DNA of 45,356 nt from Actinoplanes nipponensis. Lineage in GTDB: Bacteria > Actinomycetota > Actinomycetes > Mycobacteriales > Micromonosporaceae. Made by a program: the position numbers and the translations under genes. Positions within the stretch are counted from its first letter, which is position 1. Each line of letters starts with the position of its first letter. The notes below the pieces were generated by a model. That model did not search any database. It was not told the origin of the DNA and worked only from the letters and a program-made list of their open reading frames with translations. The stretch lies in the NCBI RefSeq assembly GCF_016862275.1, contig NZ_BOMQ01000085.1:1-45356 (forward strand). Direction: 5' to 3'. Shown in pieces: positions 38,841 to 45,356 of the stretch.

Positions 38841-39989
38841 TCATCCTCGGGTGTACTGGCCCATCATCCGCACCTGGCCGGAGCCCTCGATGACCTCACC
38901 GACCTGCCAGGCCTCCACGCCACGCCCGGTCAGATAGGCCATAGCCCGGTCGGCGTCGTCGGCGGAGACGATGGCGAACATGCCCACGCCCATGTTGAAC
39001 GTGGCCTCCATCTCGACGTCGTCGATGCGGCCCTTGGCCTGGATCAGATCGAAGATCGACTGAGGCCGCCAGGTGGACCGGTCGACCACCGCGTCGACGT
39101 GCTCGGGCAGGATCCGCACCAGGTTGCCGGGGATGCCACCGCCGGTGACGTGCGAGAACGCGCGCACGTCGGTCTCCTCGATCAGGCCCAGGCAGTCCTT
39201 GGCGTAGATCTTGGTCGGGGTGAGCAGCTCCTCGCCGAGGGTGCGCTGCTTGCCGAAGTCCTCCACCACCGTGTCCAGCCGCATCCGGCCGGCGCCCAGC
39301 AGCACGTGCCGCACCAGCGAGTAGCCGTTGGAGTGCAGGCCCGACGAGCGCATCGCGATGACCGCGTCACCGATCTCGACGCGGTGGGCGCCGAGGATCT
39401 CGCTCTCCTCCACCACGCCGACGCCGGTCGCCGAGACGTCGTACTCGTCCGGGCGCAGCACGCCCGGGTGCTCGGCCGTCTCGCCGCCCAGCAGGGCACA
39501 GCCGGCGTACCGGCAGCCGTCGGCGATGCCCGCGCCGATCTCCGCGACCTTGTCCGGCACGACCTCGCCGCAGGCGATGTAGTCGAGCAGGAACAGCGGC
39601 TCGGCGCCGCAGGCGACCAGGTCGTCGACGACCATCGCGACCAGGTCGATGCCGATGGTGTCGTGGATGTCGAGCTGCTGGGCGATGACCAGCTTGGTGC
39701 CCACGCCGTCGGTCGACGACGCCAGGATCGGGCTCTTGTACTTCTGGGTGTTGAGCTTGAACAGGCCCGCGAAGCCGCCCAGGTCGCCCATGACCTCGGG
39801 GCGGGTGGTCTTCTTGACCTTCGACTTCAGCAGCTCCACCGCGCGCTCGCCGGCGTGGATGGAGACCCCGGCATCCGCATACGTCACCGTGCGCTTACGG
39901 CCGGGCCGGCCGGCACCCGCCGACCATGGCTGGTCGGCGCCCTCAGCGCCGTTGGATCCGGCACTGTTGCGCTCGGACACGTGCGTCAC
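38841..39989 (-). CDS. purM: Phosphoribosylformylglycinamidine cyclo-ligase
   Basis: A 382-residue PurM (AIR synthase), catalysing ATP-dependent closure of FGAM to AIR in purine synthesis. The signatures DAGVSIHAGERAVELLK, SPILASSTDGVGTKLVIA, GIDLVAMVVDDLVACGAEPL and GGETAEHPG are intact; the C-terminal half has SHVTGGGIPGNLVRILP and FNMGVGMFAIV. A 30-residue Gly/Ser-rich N-terminal extension precedes the usual start (TVTYADAGVSIHAG). GTG at 39989 with GGGGAGAA upstream. It lies 107 bases downstream of purF on the same strand. Confidence 0.97.
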   Translation of the reverse strand: MTHVSERNSAGSNGAEGADQPWSAGAGRPGRKRTVTYADAGVSIHAGERAVELLKSKVKKTTRPEVMGDLGGFAGLFKLNTQKYKSPILASSTDGVGTKLVIAQQLDIHDTIGIDLVAMVVDDLVACGAEPLFLLDYIACGEVVPDKVAEIGAGIADGCRYAGCALLGGETAEHPGVLRPDEYDVSATGVGVVEESEILGAHRVEIGDAVIAMRSSGLHSNGYSLVRHVLLGAGRMRLDTVVEDFGKQRTLGEELLTPTKIYAKDCLGLIEETDVRAFSHVTGGGIPGNLVRILPEHVDAVVDRSTWRPQSIFDLIQAKGRIDDVEMEATFNMGVGMFAIVSADDADRAMAYLTGRGVEAWQVGEVIEGSGQVRMMGQYTRG

Positions 39990-40096
39990 GGTTCTCCCCT
40001 TAGTGCGCGGCTACCCGCGCGGTTGCAGCTTTCGGTGCCGCTGGCTCACGACGTCTGTTGGTGGTGCCGGCGGTTCCGGCAGGAACCGGCCGGCGG

Positions 40097-41707
40097 TTAC
40101 GGGCGACTCAGGGCGTCGACGCCGCCCGGGCTGCCCACCAGGGGCTCGGCGGTCTCCCGCTCGCCCTCGGCGTACTGCTCGTCCTCATAATCCTGCTCCA
40201 GCCCGGCCACCGCAGCGGCGGCGGCCTGCGGGGAGGCGGCCGGCATCGCCGCCCGCTTGCCCACGCCCTCGAGCAGGTGCTTGCCGATCAGGTGACCGGC
40301 CGGCAACTCGATCGGATACTGCCCATCGAAACAGGCCATGCAGAGTCGTGTCTTCGGCTGCTCGGTCGCCTGGACCAGACCGTCCAGCGAAACGTAACCG
40401 AGCGAATCGGCACCGATGGAGCGGCGGATGCCGTCGATCTCCAGACCATTGGCGATCAACTCGGCGCGGGTGGCGAAGTCGATGCCGTAGAAGCAGGGCC
40501 ACTTCACCGGCGGGGACGAGATGCGCACGTGCACCTCGAGGGCGCCGGCCTCGCGGAGCATCCGGATCTGGGCGCGCTGGGTGTTGCCGCGCACGATCGA
40601 GTCGTCGATCACCACGATCCGCTTGCCGCGGACGACCTCGCGCAGCGGGTTCAACTTGAGCCGGATGCCCAGCTGGCGGATGGTCTGTGAGGGCTGGATG
40701 AAGGTGCGCCCGACGTACGCGTTCTTCATGAAGCCCGCGCTGTACGGGATGCCGGACGCCTCGGCGTAGCCGATCGCGGCGGGAATGCCCGACTCGGGCA
40801 CACCGATGACGAGATCCGCCTCGACCGGATGCTCCTTGGCGAGCTTGCGGCCCACCTCGACCCGCGCGGAGTAGATGTTGCGGCCGGCGATCGTGGTGTC
40901 CGGACGGGCCAGGTAGACGTACTCGAAGAGGCAGCCCTTCGGCTCCGGCGCGGCGAACCGGGTGGAGCGCAGGCCGTGCTCGTCGATGGCGATGATCTCG
41001 CCGGGCTCGACCTCGCGGACGAAGCTGGCCCCGACGATGTCGAGGGCGGCGGTCTCGCTGGCCACGGCCCAGCCGCGCTCCATCCGGCCCAGCACCAGCG
41101 GGCGGACGCCCTGGGCGTCGCGGGCGGCGTACAGGGTGCTCTCGTCCATGAAGACGAAGCTGAACGCGCCCCGCAGCCGCGGGAGCACCTCCAGGGCCGC
41201 GGCCTCGACCGACAGGTCCGGGCGGCTGGCCAGCAGGGTCGTCACCAGCGCGGTGTCGGAGGTGCCCATGTCGGCCTCGAGCCCGCGCTCGGCCACCTCA
41301 CGGGAGAGCTCGGCGGTGTTGACCAGGTTGCCGTTGTGGGCCAGCGCGATCGTCGTGCCCGCGGTGGTGGCCCGGATCGTCGGCTGGGCGTTCTCCCAGT
41401 TCGAGCCGCCGGTGGTCGAATACCGGGTGTGCCCGATGGCCAGGTGTCCGCGCAGGCTGGCCAGGGCGGGCTCGTCGAAGACCTGCGAGACCAGGCCGAG
41501 ATCCTTGTAGACCACCACGCCCGAGCCGTCGCTGACCGCGATGCCGGCCGCCTCCTGCCCGCGGTGCTGAAGTGCGAAAAGCCCGAAATAGGTGAGTTTC
41601 GCAACCTCTTCCTCCGGGGCCCAGACGCCGAAGACGCCGCAGGCATCCTGGGGTCCGCGGTCCTGGGGGTCGAGATCGTCGGTCAACCGGCCGTCGCCTC
41701 GGGGCAC
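40097..41707 (-). CDS. purF: Amidophosphoribosyltransferase
   Basis: A 536-residue PurF, which makes phosphoribosylamine from PRPP and glutamine. A 22-residue propeptide precedes the catalytic Cys23 (DACGVFGVWAP), which should be freed by self-cleavage as in the B. subtilis type. The glutaminase domain has ALQHRGQEAAGIAV and GHTRYSTTGGSNWENAQP; the PRPP loop is VVIDDSIVRGNTQ. Four Cys positions of the iron-sulfur PurF class are visible (GCLFEYVY, WPCFYGID, CMAC). The last 60 residues are an Ala/Glu-rich tail. GTG at 41707 with GAGGGAG upstream. First gene of the purF-purM operon. Confidence 0.97.
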   Translation of the reverse strand: MPRGDGRLTDDLDPQDRGPQDACGVFGVWAPEEEVAKLTYFGLFALQHRGQEAAGIAVSDGSGVVVYKDLGLVSQVFDEPALASLRGHLAIGHTRYSTTGGSNWENAQPTIRATTAGTTIALAHNGNLVNTAELSREVAERGLEADMGTSDTALVTTLLASRPDLSVEAAALEVLPRLRGAFSFVFMDESTLYAARDAQGVRPLVLGRMERGWAVASETAALDIVGASFVREVEPGEIIAIDEHGLRSTRFAAPEPKGCLFEYVYLARPDTTIAGRNIYSARVEVGRKLAKEHPVEADLVIGVPESGIPAAIGYAEASGIPYSAGFMKNAYVGRTFIQPSQTIRQLGIRLKLNPLREVVRGKRIVVIDDSIVRGNTQRAQIRMLREAGALEVHVRISSPPVKWPCFYGIDFATRAELIANGLEIDGIRRSIGADSLGYVSLDGLVQATEQPKTRLCMACFDGQYPIELPAGHLIGKHLLEGVGKRAAMPAASPQAAAAAVAGLEQDYEDEQYAEGERETAEPLVGSPGGVDALSRP

Positions 41708-41783
41708 GCGCTTGCTCCCTCATGCTGTCTGCTGGACTTGCTGGTCTGTTCCGACGGCCCAGTGTACGCGAGACGGAGACCAC

Positions 41784-42146
41784 TCAACTCCGGTGCACAG
41801 GGAGGTACGGCGTGAGATCTGTGCGTATTCCACTGGCCCGTACCCGCCCCGAGGCGACCGCGTCCGACCAGGTCAACCGGCCGGTGGCGACCAGCAGCCA
41901 GGTCATCGGATCGGTCTCCACCACATTGGGCGGTGTGCCGCGGGTGTGCCGGGGACCGGCGACGCACTGAATCGCACCGAAAGGTGGAATACGGACCTCC
42001 ACCGATCGGCCGGGCGCGGTCCGCGCCAGCTCGGCCAGCAGCGCGCGGACAGCGTCACGCAGCACTGATCGTTCCGGTTCGGCGCCGGAGTCGAGCGCGT
42101 CCAGCGCGGCGCCGACGGACTCGGATTTATTGTGCGCAGGAGACAC
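41784..42146 (-). CDS. Sterol carrier (SCP2-like) domain protein
   Basis: A 120-residue protein of the actinobacterial sterol-carrier family usually found near purF. A helical N-terminus (SVGAALDALDSG, LRDAVRALLAELART) leads into the SCP2-like strand region VEVRIPPFGAIQCV and the typical end MTWLLVATGRLTWSDAVASG, VRASGIRTDLTPYLP. It may bind a hydrophobic ligand; its cellular role is unknown. GTG at 42146 is chosen because TATTGT lies exactly six bases upstream, which suggests a leaderless transcript; no Shine-Dalgarno is present. It lies 76 bases upstream of purF on the same strand. Confidence 0.82.
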   Translation of the reverse strand: MSPAHNKSESVGAALDALDSGAEPERSVLRDAVRALLAELARTAPGRSVEVRIPPFGAIQCVAGPRHTRGTPPNVVETDPMTWLLVATGRLTWSDAVASGRVRASGIRTDLTPYLPVHRS

Positions 42147-42152
42147 GCCGGG

Positions 42153-42158
42153 ACAATA
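42153..42158 (-). promoter_or_regulatory. -10 box of a probable leaderless promoter
   Basis: TATTGT on the minus strand ends six bases before the GTG at 42146 of the SCP2-like gene. Confidence 0.45.
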
Positions 42159-42306
42159 CGACGCCGGACGCGACAAGAACCCGGCGGCCCTGGGTCGCGC
42201 AGAAGACGTACGACAGGGCATAGTGGCCGACGGTGTGTACTCGTCGCGGGATCCAAGGGCACTTCTCCGGCAGCCCCGGAACCGCGCGACCCGGAAGGCG
42301 GTGGAC

Positions 42307-44394
42307 GTGACAACGCACCTACGAGCCAGGGCACTCCAGGCCGGTGCGTTCCTGGCACTGATCGGTGGCGTCCTCGTCGCCGCGCCCTCGCCGGCCCTGG
42401 CCGCCGATGAGCCGGACGTGTCCGTCACCAGTCTCGAGCCCGCGGACATCTCGTCGGGTGGCTCGACCACCATCGGCTACCGGATCAGCAACACCAACGT
42501 CGGCAACAGCAACGTCACCGTCGAGATCAGCGCCGGGGACCTCAAGTGCAGCCCCGGGTGCAGCTTCGAGCGGGAGATCCCGGTCGGACCGCCGCAGCCG
42601 TTCACGACCAGGCTGACCGCCGGCAACCTGGCCCCGGGCGAGACCAAGCGGATCACGGTCACGATCACCGCCTCGGTGGGCGGCAAGAGCGACAGCGACA
42701 GCCGGCAGGTCATCCTGCGCGGCCCGGACAAGCCGCAGACCGTGCGTCAGGTCAGCGGCCGGGTCAAGGACCAGGACGGCAAGGCCGTCTCCGGCGCGCT
42801 GGTCGGCCTACGCGACAGCCAGAACCACCAGTACCAGACCAATACCAACGGCGACGGTGGCTACTCCTTCACCTCCTCCGACAGCAACCCGATCGCGGTC
42901 GGGGCCATGGCGGTCGGCGCCACCAAGGACGGCTACGAGATCGCGTCGGTGAACGCCCAGGGCGCCGCCGGCAAGTCGATCACCGTGCCGCTCACCCTGA
43001 AGTCGAAGACCGCCGCGTCGCCGTCGCCCAGCCCCTCGCCGTCGCCCAGCGTCAGCACCGAGCCGACCGCCGACGCCACCGAGGCCAGCGAGCCCGCGAC
43101 CGACGAGTCCGCGGCGGCGCTCGACGCCGCGCCGAAGTCCGACACGGACAAGGACTCCGGCTCGATGCTGTTCATCATCCTCGGCGGCCTGCTGGTGGCG
43201 GCCGGCATCGGCGCCATCGTGCTGGTGGTGATGCGTCGCAAGTCCAACGAGGACGCCGACGACCTGGACGGCGCAGCCGCCGGCGGCGCGGTCCCGGCCG
43301 CCCGGTACGGCGGCGCCGACCAGACCCGCCTCGCCGCTCCGGTGGGCGGCCGGGCGGCCGACGCCACGATGATCGCGCCGCGCTCCGGGGCGCCGTCCAT
43401 CGCGGACGCGCCGACGATGATCCACCAGACGGCCCCGCCGGTCGACGAGTTCCCCGACCCGTACGGCGCGCCGATGCCCCCGGGCGGCGGCTACAACGCC
43501 CCTGGCGGCTGGGGCACGGCCGGAGCCGCTGGTGCGGCCGGCGCGGCGGGTGCCTACGGCGCCGCGCAGAGCGGACCGGCCTACGGTGCCACCAGCCAGT
43601 ACGGCGGCGCCCCGGCGCCGGCGCAGCACGGTGGCTACGCCGACCAGGACGACCACGGGTACGCCGGCAACGACTACGCCCCCGCCCAGCCCGGCTACGG
43701 CGACCAGGCCGGATACGACGAGGCCGGATACGGCGCCGCGGGCGGCTACGAGCAGCCGGCGCAGCGCTACGACGAGCCGACCGGGATGTACAGGCCGGAG
43801 CCGGCGGGCGGCTACCCGCCGGAGGCCGGCTACCCCGACCAGGGCGGGTACGGCGCGCAGCCGGGCTACGGCCAGGGCGGATACGCCCCCGCCGGCGACG
43901 AGTACGCCGACCCGGGTCACGCCGCGCCGTACCAGGGCGGCTCCTACGGCACGCCCGCCGGCCAGGCCGGTTACGGCGACGGCTGGGACGGCGCGGCCGG
44001 CGGCATCGACAACGGCAACGCGTACGGCCCGCCCGCCGGTGGCGGTGGCACGTACGGCGCTGCCGGCGGCTACGGCGCTCCGGCCGGCAACAGCTACGGG
44101 GCCGGCGGCGCGGGCGGCGGCTACGGCGGCGACCCGGCCGGTTACGACCCCCGGGCGACGTACGGGCGGCCGGAGGGTTACGACCAGCCGGGTGCGGGCC
44201 GGGGCCAGCCGGCGCCGGGCGGTTACCCCGACCAGGGCTACGACCAGGGTGGCTACGCCGGTGGCCCGGCCGACCAGGGCGGTTACTACGGCGGCCAGGA
44301 GCAGCCGGGTGGGCGCCACGGCGGTCAGCCGCGGCAGCAGCCGCCGGAGGCCGGGCGGCCCGGTCAGCGCCGGCCGAACGAGTGGGAGGACTGA
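42307..44394 (+). CDS. Exported membrane protein with long Gly/Tyr/Gln-rich cytoplasmic tail
   Basis: A 695-residue protein in four parts. A signal peptide (1-33) is followed by a CARDB-like beta domain (about 38-140) with a Cys pair (CSPGC), then a carboxypeptidase-regulatory-like domain (VSGRVKDQDGKAVSGALVGL, about 148-240). A Ser/Pro then acidic stalk leads to a membrane helix (about 286-310, MLFIILGGLLVAAGIGAIVL) with a basic stop-transfer MRRK. The remaining 385 residues are cytoplasmic and low-complexity, built of GGY, GYGDQ, AGY and PDQGGY units with many Tyr. GTG at 42307 has GGAAGG eight bases upstream. Divergent from the SCP2-like gene. Function unknown; it could link envelope and cytoplasmic assemblies. 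Confidence 0.8.
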   Translation: MTTHLRARALQAGAFLALIGGVLVAAPSPALAADEPDVSVTSLEPADISSGGSTTIGYRISNTNVGNSNVTVEISAGDLKCSPGCSFEREIPVGPPQPFTTRLTAGNLAPGETKRITVTITASVGGKSDSDSRQVILRGPDKPQTVRQVSGRVKDQDGKAVSGALVGLRDSQNHQYQTNTNGDGGYSFTSSDSNPIAVGAMAVGATKDGYEIASVNAQGAAGKSITVPLTLKSKTAASPSPSPSPSPSVSTEPTADATEASEPATDESAAALDAAPKSDTDKDSGSMLFIILGGLLVAAGIGAIVLVVMRRKSNEDADDLDGAAAGGAVPAARYGGADQTRLAAPVGGRAADATMIAPRSGAPSIADAPTMIHQTAPPVDEFPDPYGAPMPPGGGYNAPGGWGTAGAAGAAGAAGAYGAAQSGPAYGATSQYGGAPAPAQHGGYADQDDHGYAGNDYAPAQPGYGDQAGYDEAGYGAAGGYEQPAQRYDEPTGMYRPEPAGGYPPEAGYPDQGGYGAQPGYGQGGYAPAGDEYADPGHAAPYQGGSYGTPAGQAGYGDGWDGAAGGIDNGNAYGPPAGGGGTYGAAGGYGAPAGNSYGAGGAGGGYGGDPAGYDPRATYGRPEGYDQPGAGRGQPAPGGYPDQGYDQGGYAGGPADQGGYYGGQEQPGGRHGGQPRQQPPEAGRPGQRRPNEWED
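43530..44370 (+). repeat. Degenerate Gly-Tyr repeat tract
   Basis: About 840 bases encode irregular repeats of GGY/AGY/GYG with Asp, Gln and Pro spacers in the tail of the preceding membrane protein. Recurrent short words such as GGCGGCTAC and GACCAGGGCGG give an obvious nucleotide periodicity. Boundaries are approximate. Confidence 0.7.
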
Positions 44395-44419
44395 CCCCGG
44401 TCCCCCAGCATCAACCAGC

Positions 44420-44458
44420 CGAGAGGCCGGCCCGTCCGTACGGGTCGGCCTCTCGCGT
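44420..44458. terminator. Terminator between convergent genes
   Basis: CGAGAGGCCG (44420-44429) pairs with CGGCCTCTCG (44446-44455), extended inside by CCCGT/ACGGG, and is followed by CGTTT on the plus strand. It separates the Tyr-rich membrane protein gene from the HAD gene. Confidence 0.8.
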
Positions 44459-44482
44459 TTCCGGTGCGCGATCGGCCGGCCC

Positions 44483-45073
44483 TCAGCGCTCCCAGGGCGG
44501 CGGCACCCGGACCGCCGCCATGCCCGCCGCGGTGGCCGCCTCGATGCCCAGGTCGGTGTCCTCGAAGACGAGGCAGCTCCGCGGGTCCACCCCGAGCAGC
44601 TCCGCGGCCAGCAGGAAGGCGGCCGGGTCGGGCTTGGGCCGCGCGTAGTCGCCGGCGCACACCAGCACGTCGAAGCGGTCCAGCAGGCCCAGCGCGGTCA
44701 ACGAGGCGGTGACGGACTCGCGGGTGCTGCCGGACACCACCGCGGACGGGATCCGCCGGTGGGCGTCCTCGACGTGCTCCAGCACCCCGGGCACGGCGCC
44801 GACGGTCGGCAGCAGCTCCTGGAACAGGACCTCCCGGCGGGCGGCGACCGCCTCGACCGGCATGCGCAGGCCCTGAAGGCGGTTGAGATCGGCGATGATG
44901 TCGACGACGGGCCGGCCGCCCCACGCGTAGAAGAGCTCCTCGCTCAGCTCGCCGCCCCACTCCCCCAGCGCCCGCTGCCAGGCCACATGGTGCACGGGCA
45001 TGGAGTCCGCGATGGTCCCGTCGCAGTCGAACAGGTAGGCCCGGAAGTCGCCGGCCGGCAGGGGAAGCAGCAC
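44483..45073 (-). CDS. HAD-superfamily phosphatase, beta-phosphoglucomutase-like
   Basis: A 196-residue HAD-IA hydrolase. Motif I is LFDCDGTIADS near residue 17, with the nucleophile and acid Asp pair; the cap domain follows. Motif II Ser is in AVVSGSTRESV, motif III Lys in ARPKPDPAAFLLA and motif IV Asp pair in CLVFEDTDLGIEAA. The close spacing and the VHHVAWQRAL segment resemble YqaB-type sugar-phosphate phosphatases. The GTG at 45073 lacks a Shine-Dalgarno; TATATC ends eight bases upstream, suggesting a nearly leaderless transcript. Substrate not predictable. Confidence 0.88.
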   Translation of the reverse strand: MLLPLPAGDFRAYLFDCDGTIADSMPVHHVAWQRALGEWGGELSEELFYAWGGRPVVDIIADLNRLQGLRMPVEAVAARREVLFQELLPTVGAVPGVLEHVEDAHRRIPSAVVSGSTRESVTASLTALGLLDRFDVLVCAGDYARPKPDPAAFLLAAELLGVDPRSCLVFEDTDLGIEAATAAGMAAVRVPPPWER

Positions 45074-45165
45074 CGCAGCAGGATATAGATCCGCCGACGA
45101 CAGCGCGCCACGTCCGGGCGGGTGCCCAGCCGTGGCGCGCTGATCGGTGCTCGGTGCGGTGGCCG

Positions 45166-45356
45166 TCAGGCCTTGGACTCCGGCTCGTCGTCGTCCGCGA
45201 GGGCCGGCGGCTCGGGCTCCGCCGGCGCGGCCTCCGCCTCGGACCCGCTCGGCACCTCCGCGACCTCGTCGGCCGGCCCGGAGGCCGGGTGCTCGGGCTC
45301 GCTGATCTCCAGCGTCACCGACGGGCCCGTGGGCTGATCGTCCTCCGACGCCGCGG
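45166..45356 (-). CDS. Acidic C-terminal tail of an unidentified gene (truncated by window end)
   Basis: On the minus strand a frame runs in from the window edge to a TGA at 45168-45166. The visible 62 residues or so are very acidic and Pro/Ala-rich (PADEVAEVPSGSEAEAAPAE and ending DDDEPESKA), with strongly GC-rich third positions, so it is probably real coding sequence of a disordered tail. The main domain lies outside the window and I cannot name it. Confidence 0.55.
   Translation of the reverse strand, partial: AASEDDQPTGPSVTLEISEPEHPASGPADEVAEVPSGSEAEAAPAEPEPPALADDDEPESKA

Noticed and set aside
39990..42306. Purine or other riboswitch upstream of purF, purM or the SCP2 gene
   Set aside because: The gaps are short and show no conserved aptamer-like pairing that I could recognise; the starts have either a normal RBS or a probable leaderless promoter.
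42808..44319. Minus-strand frame of 503 residues opposite the Tyr-rich tail
   Set aside because: Its Val/Ala/Arg low-complexity sequence is simply the complement of the Gly-Tyr repeat codons; no start signal.
45122..45337. Plus-strand frame of 71 residues at the right edge
   Set aside because: Ser/Ala/Gly-rich shadow of the acidic minus-strand coding tail; no ribosome binding site.

Overview
The window is high-GC DNA (roughly 70 % or more by eye) with GTG/TTG starts, strong GGAGG-type ribosome binding sites, short overlapping operons and a bldC gene. This points to a sporulating filamentous actinomycete; orphan type VII secretion-like proteins and duplicated stress-sigma regulators fit Micromonosporaceae (Actinoplanes/Micromonospora-like), but that family assignment is inference. 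The order purF-purM-(DUF3073)-valine dehydrogenase-hypothetical-bldC at 34-42 kb is, from memory, the Streptomyces coelicolor SCO4086-SCO4091 order, so the right third is conserved chromosomal core with insertions.

Layout. 0.3-5 kb: a DUF2231-Rieske membrane protein behind a sigma-B-like promoter, a MEDS-STAS sensor overlapping an RsbW-like kinase, a flavin disulfide oxidoreductase and a serine hydrolase. 5.1-6 kb: a secreted TIM-barrel-like protein. 6.1-13.9 kb: a carotenoid/light cluster, phr-crtB to the left and crtE-crtI-idi-litR-like to the right, diverging from a 65-bp promoter region with a perfect 12-bp tandem repeat; no lycopene cyclase is present. 13.9-14.4 kb: tRNA-Glu, tRNA-Asp and tRNA-Phe with promoter and terminator, followed by a lower-GC islet with a DUF3800 gene. 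16-20.7 kb: a peptide ABC importer (two permeases, a binding lipoprotein, no ATPase) and an ArsR-type regulator. 21.1-23.5 kb: a four-gene orphan type VII secretion substrate-like operon. 23.6-34.2 kb: accessory genes, namely secreted proteins, a DGPF protein with an ECF42 sigma factor, an SGNH hydrolase, a second STAS/anti-sigma kinase pair, a thioesterase, a DxDxDG-repeat mini-protein, PrsW, KptA with a methyltransferase, and a PPOX protein. 34.2-45.4 kb: the bldC-vdh-DUF3073-purM-purF-SCP2 core, a membrane protein with a long Gly/Tyr/Gln-rich cytoplasmic tail, a HAD phosphatase and the acidic end of an unidentified gene.

The most interesting item is a compact RiPP locus at 37.4-38.7 kb, inserted between DUF3073 and purM: a radical SAM/SPASM maturase whose 3' end overlaps a 74-residue precursor. 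The precursor C-terminus holds four aromatic-x-Asn/His triplets (WNH, FEN, FYN, WNN), the pattern expected for three-residue cyclophane (triceptide, AmcA/AmcB-like) formation. Next come the LitR/CarH-like regulator, which lacks the Trp-His pair of the light sensor and has a linker of about 430 residues, and the orphan type VII operon. Several genes also carry a TAnnnT box six nucleotides before the start codon, suggesting leaderless transcripts.
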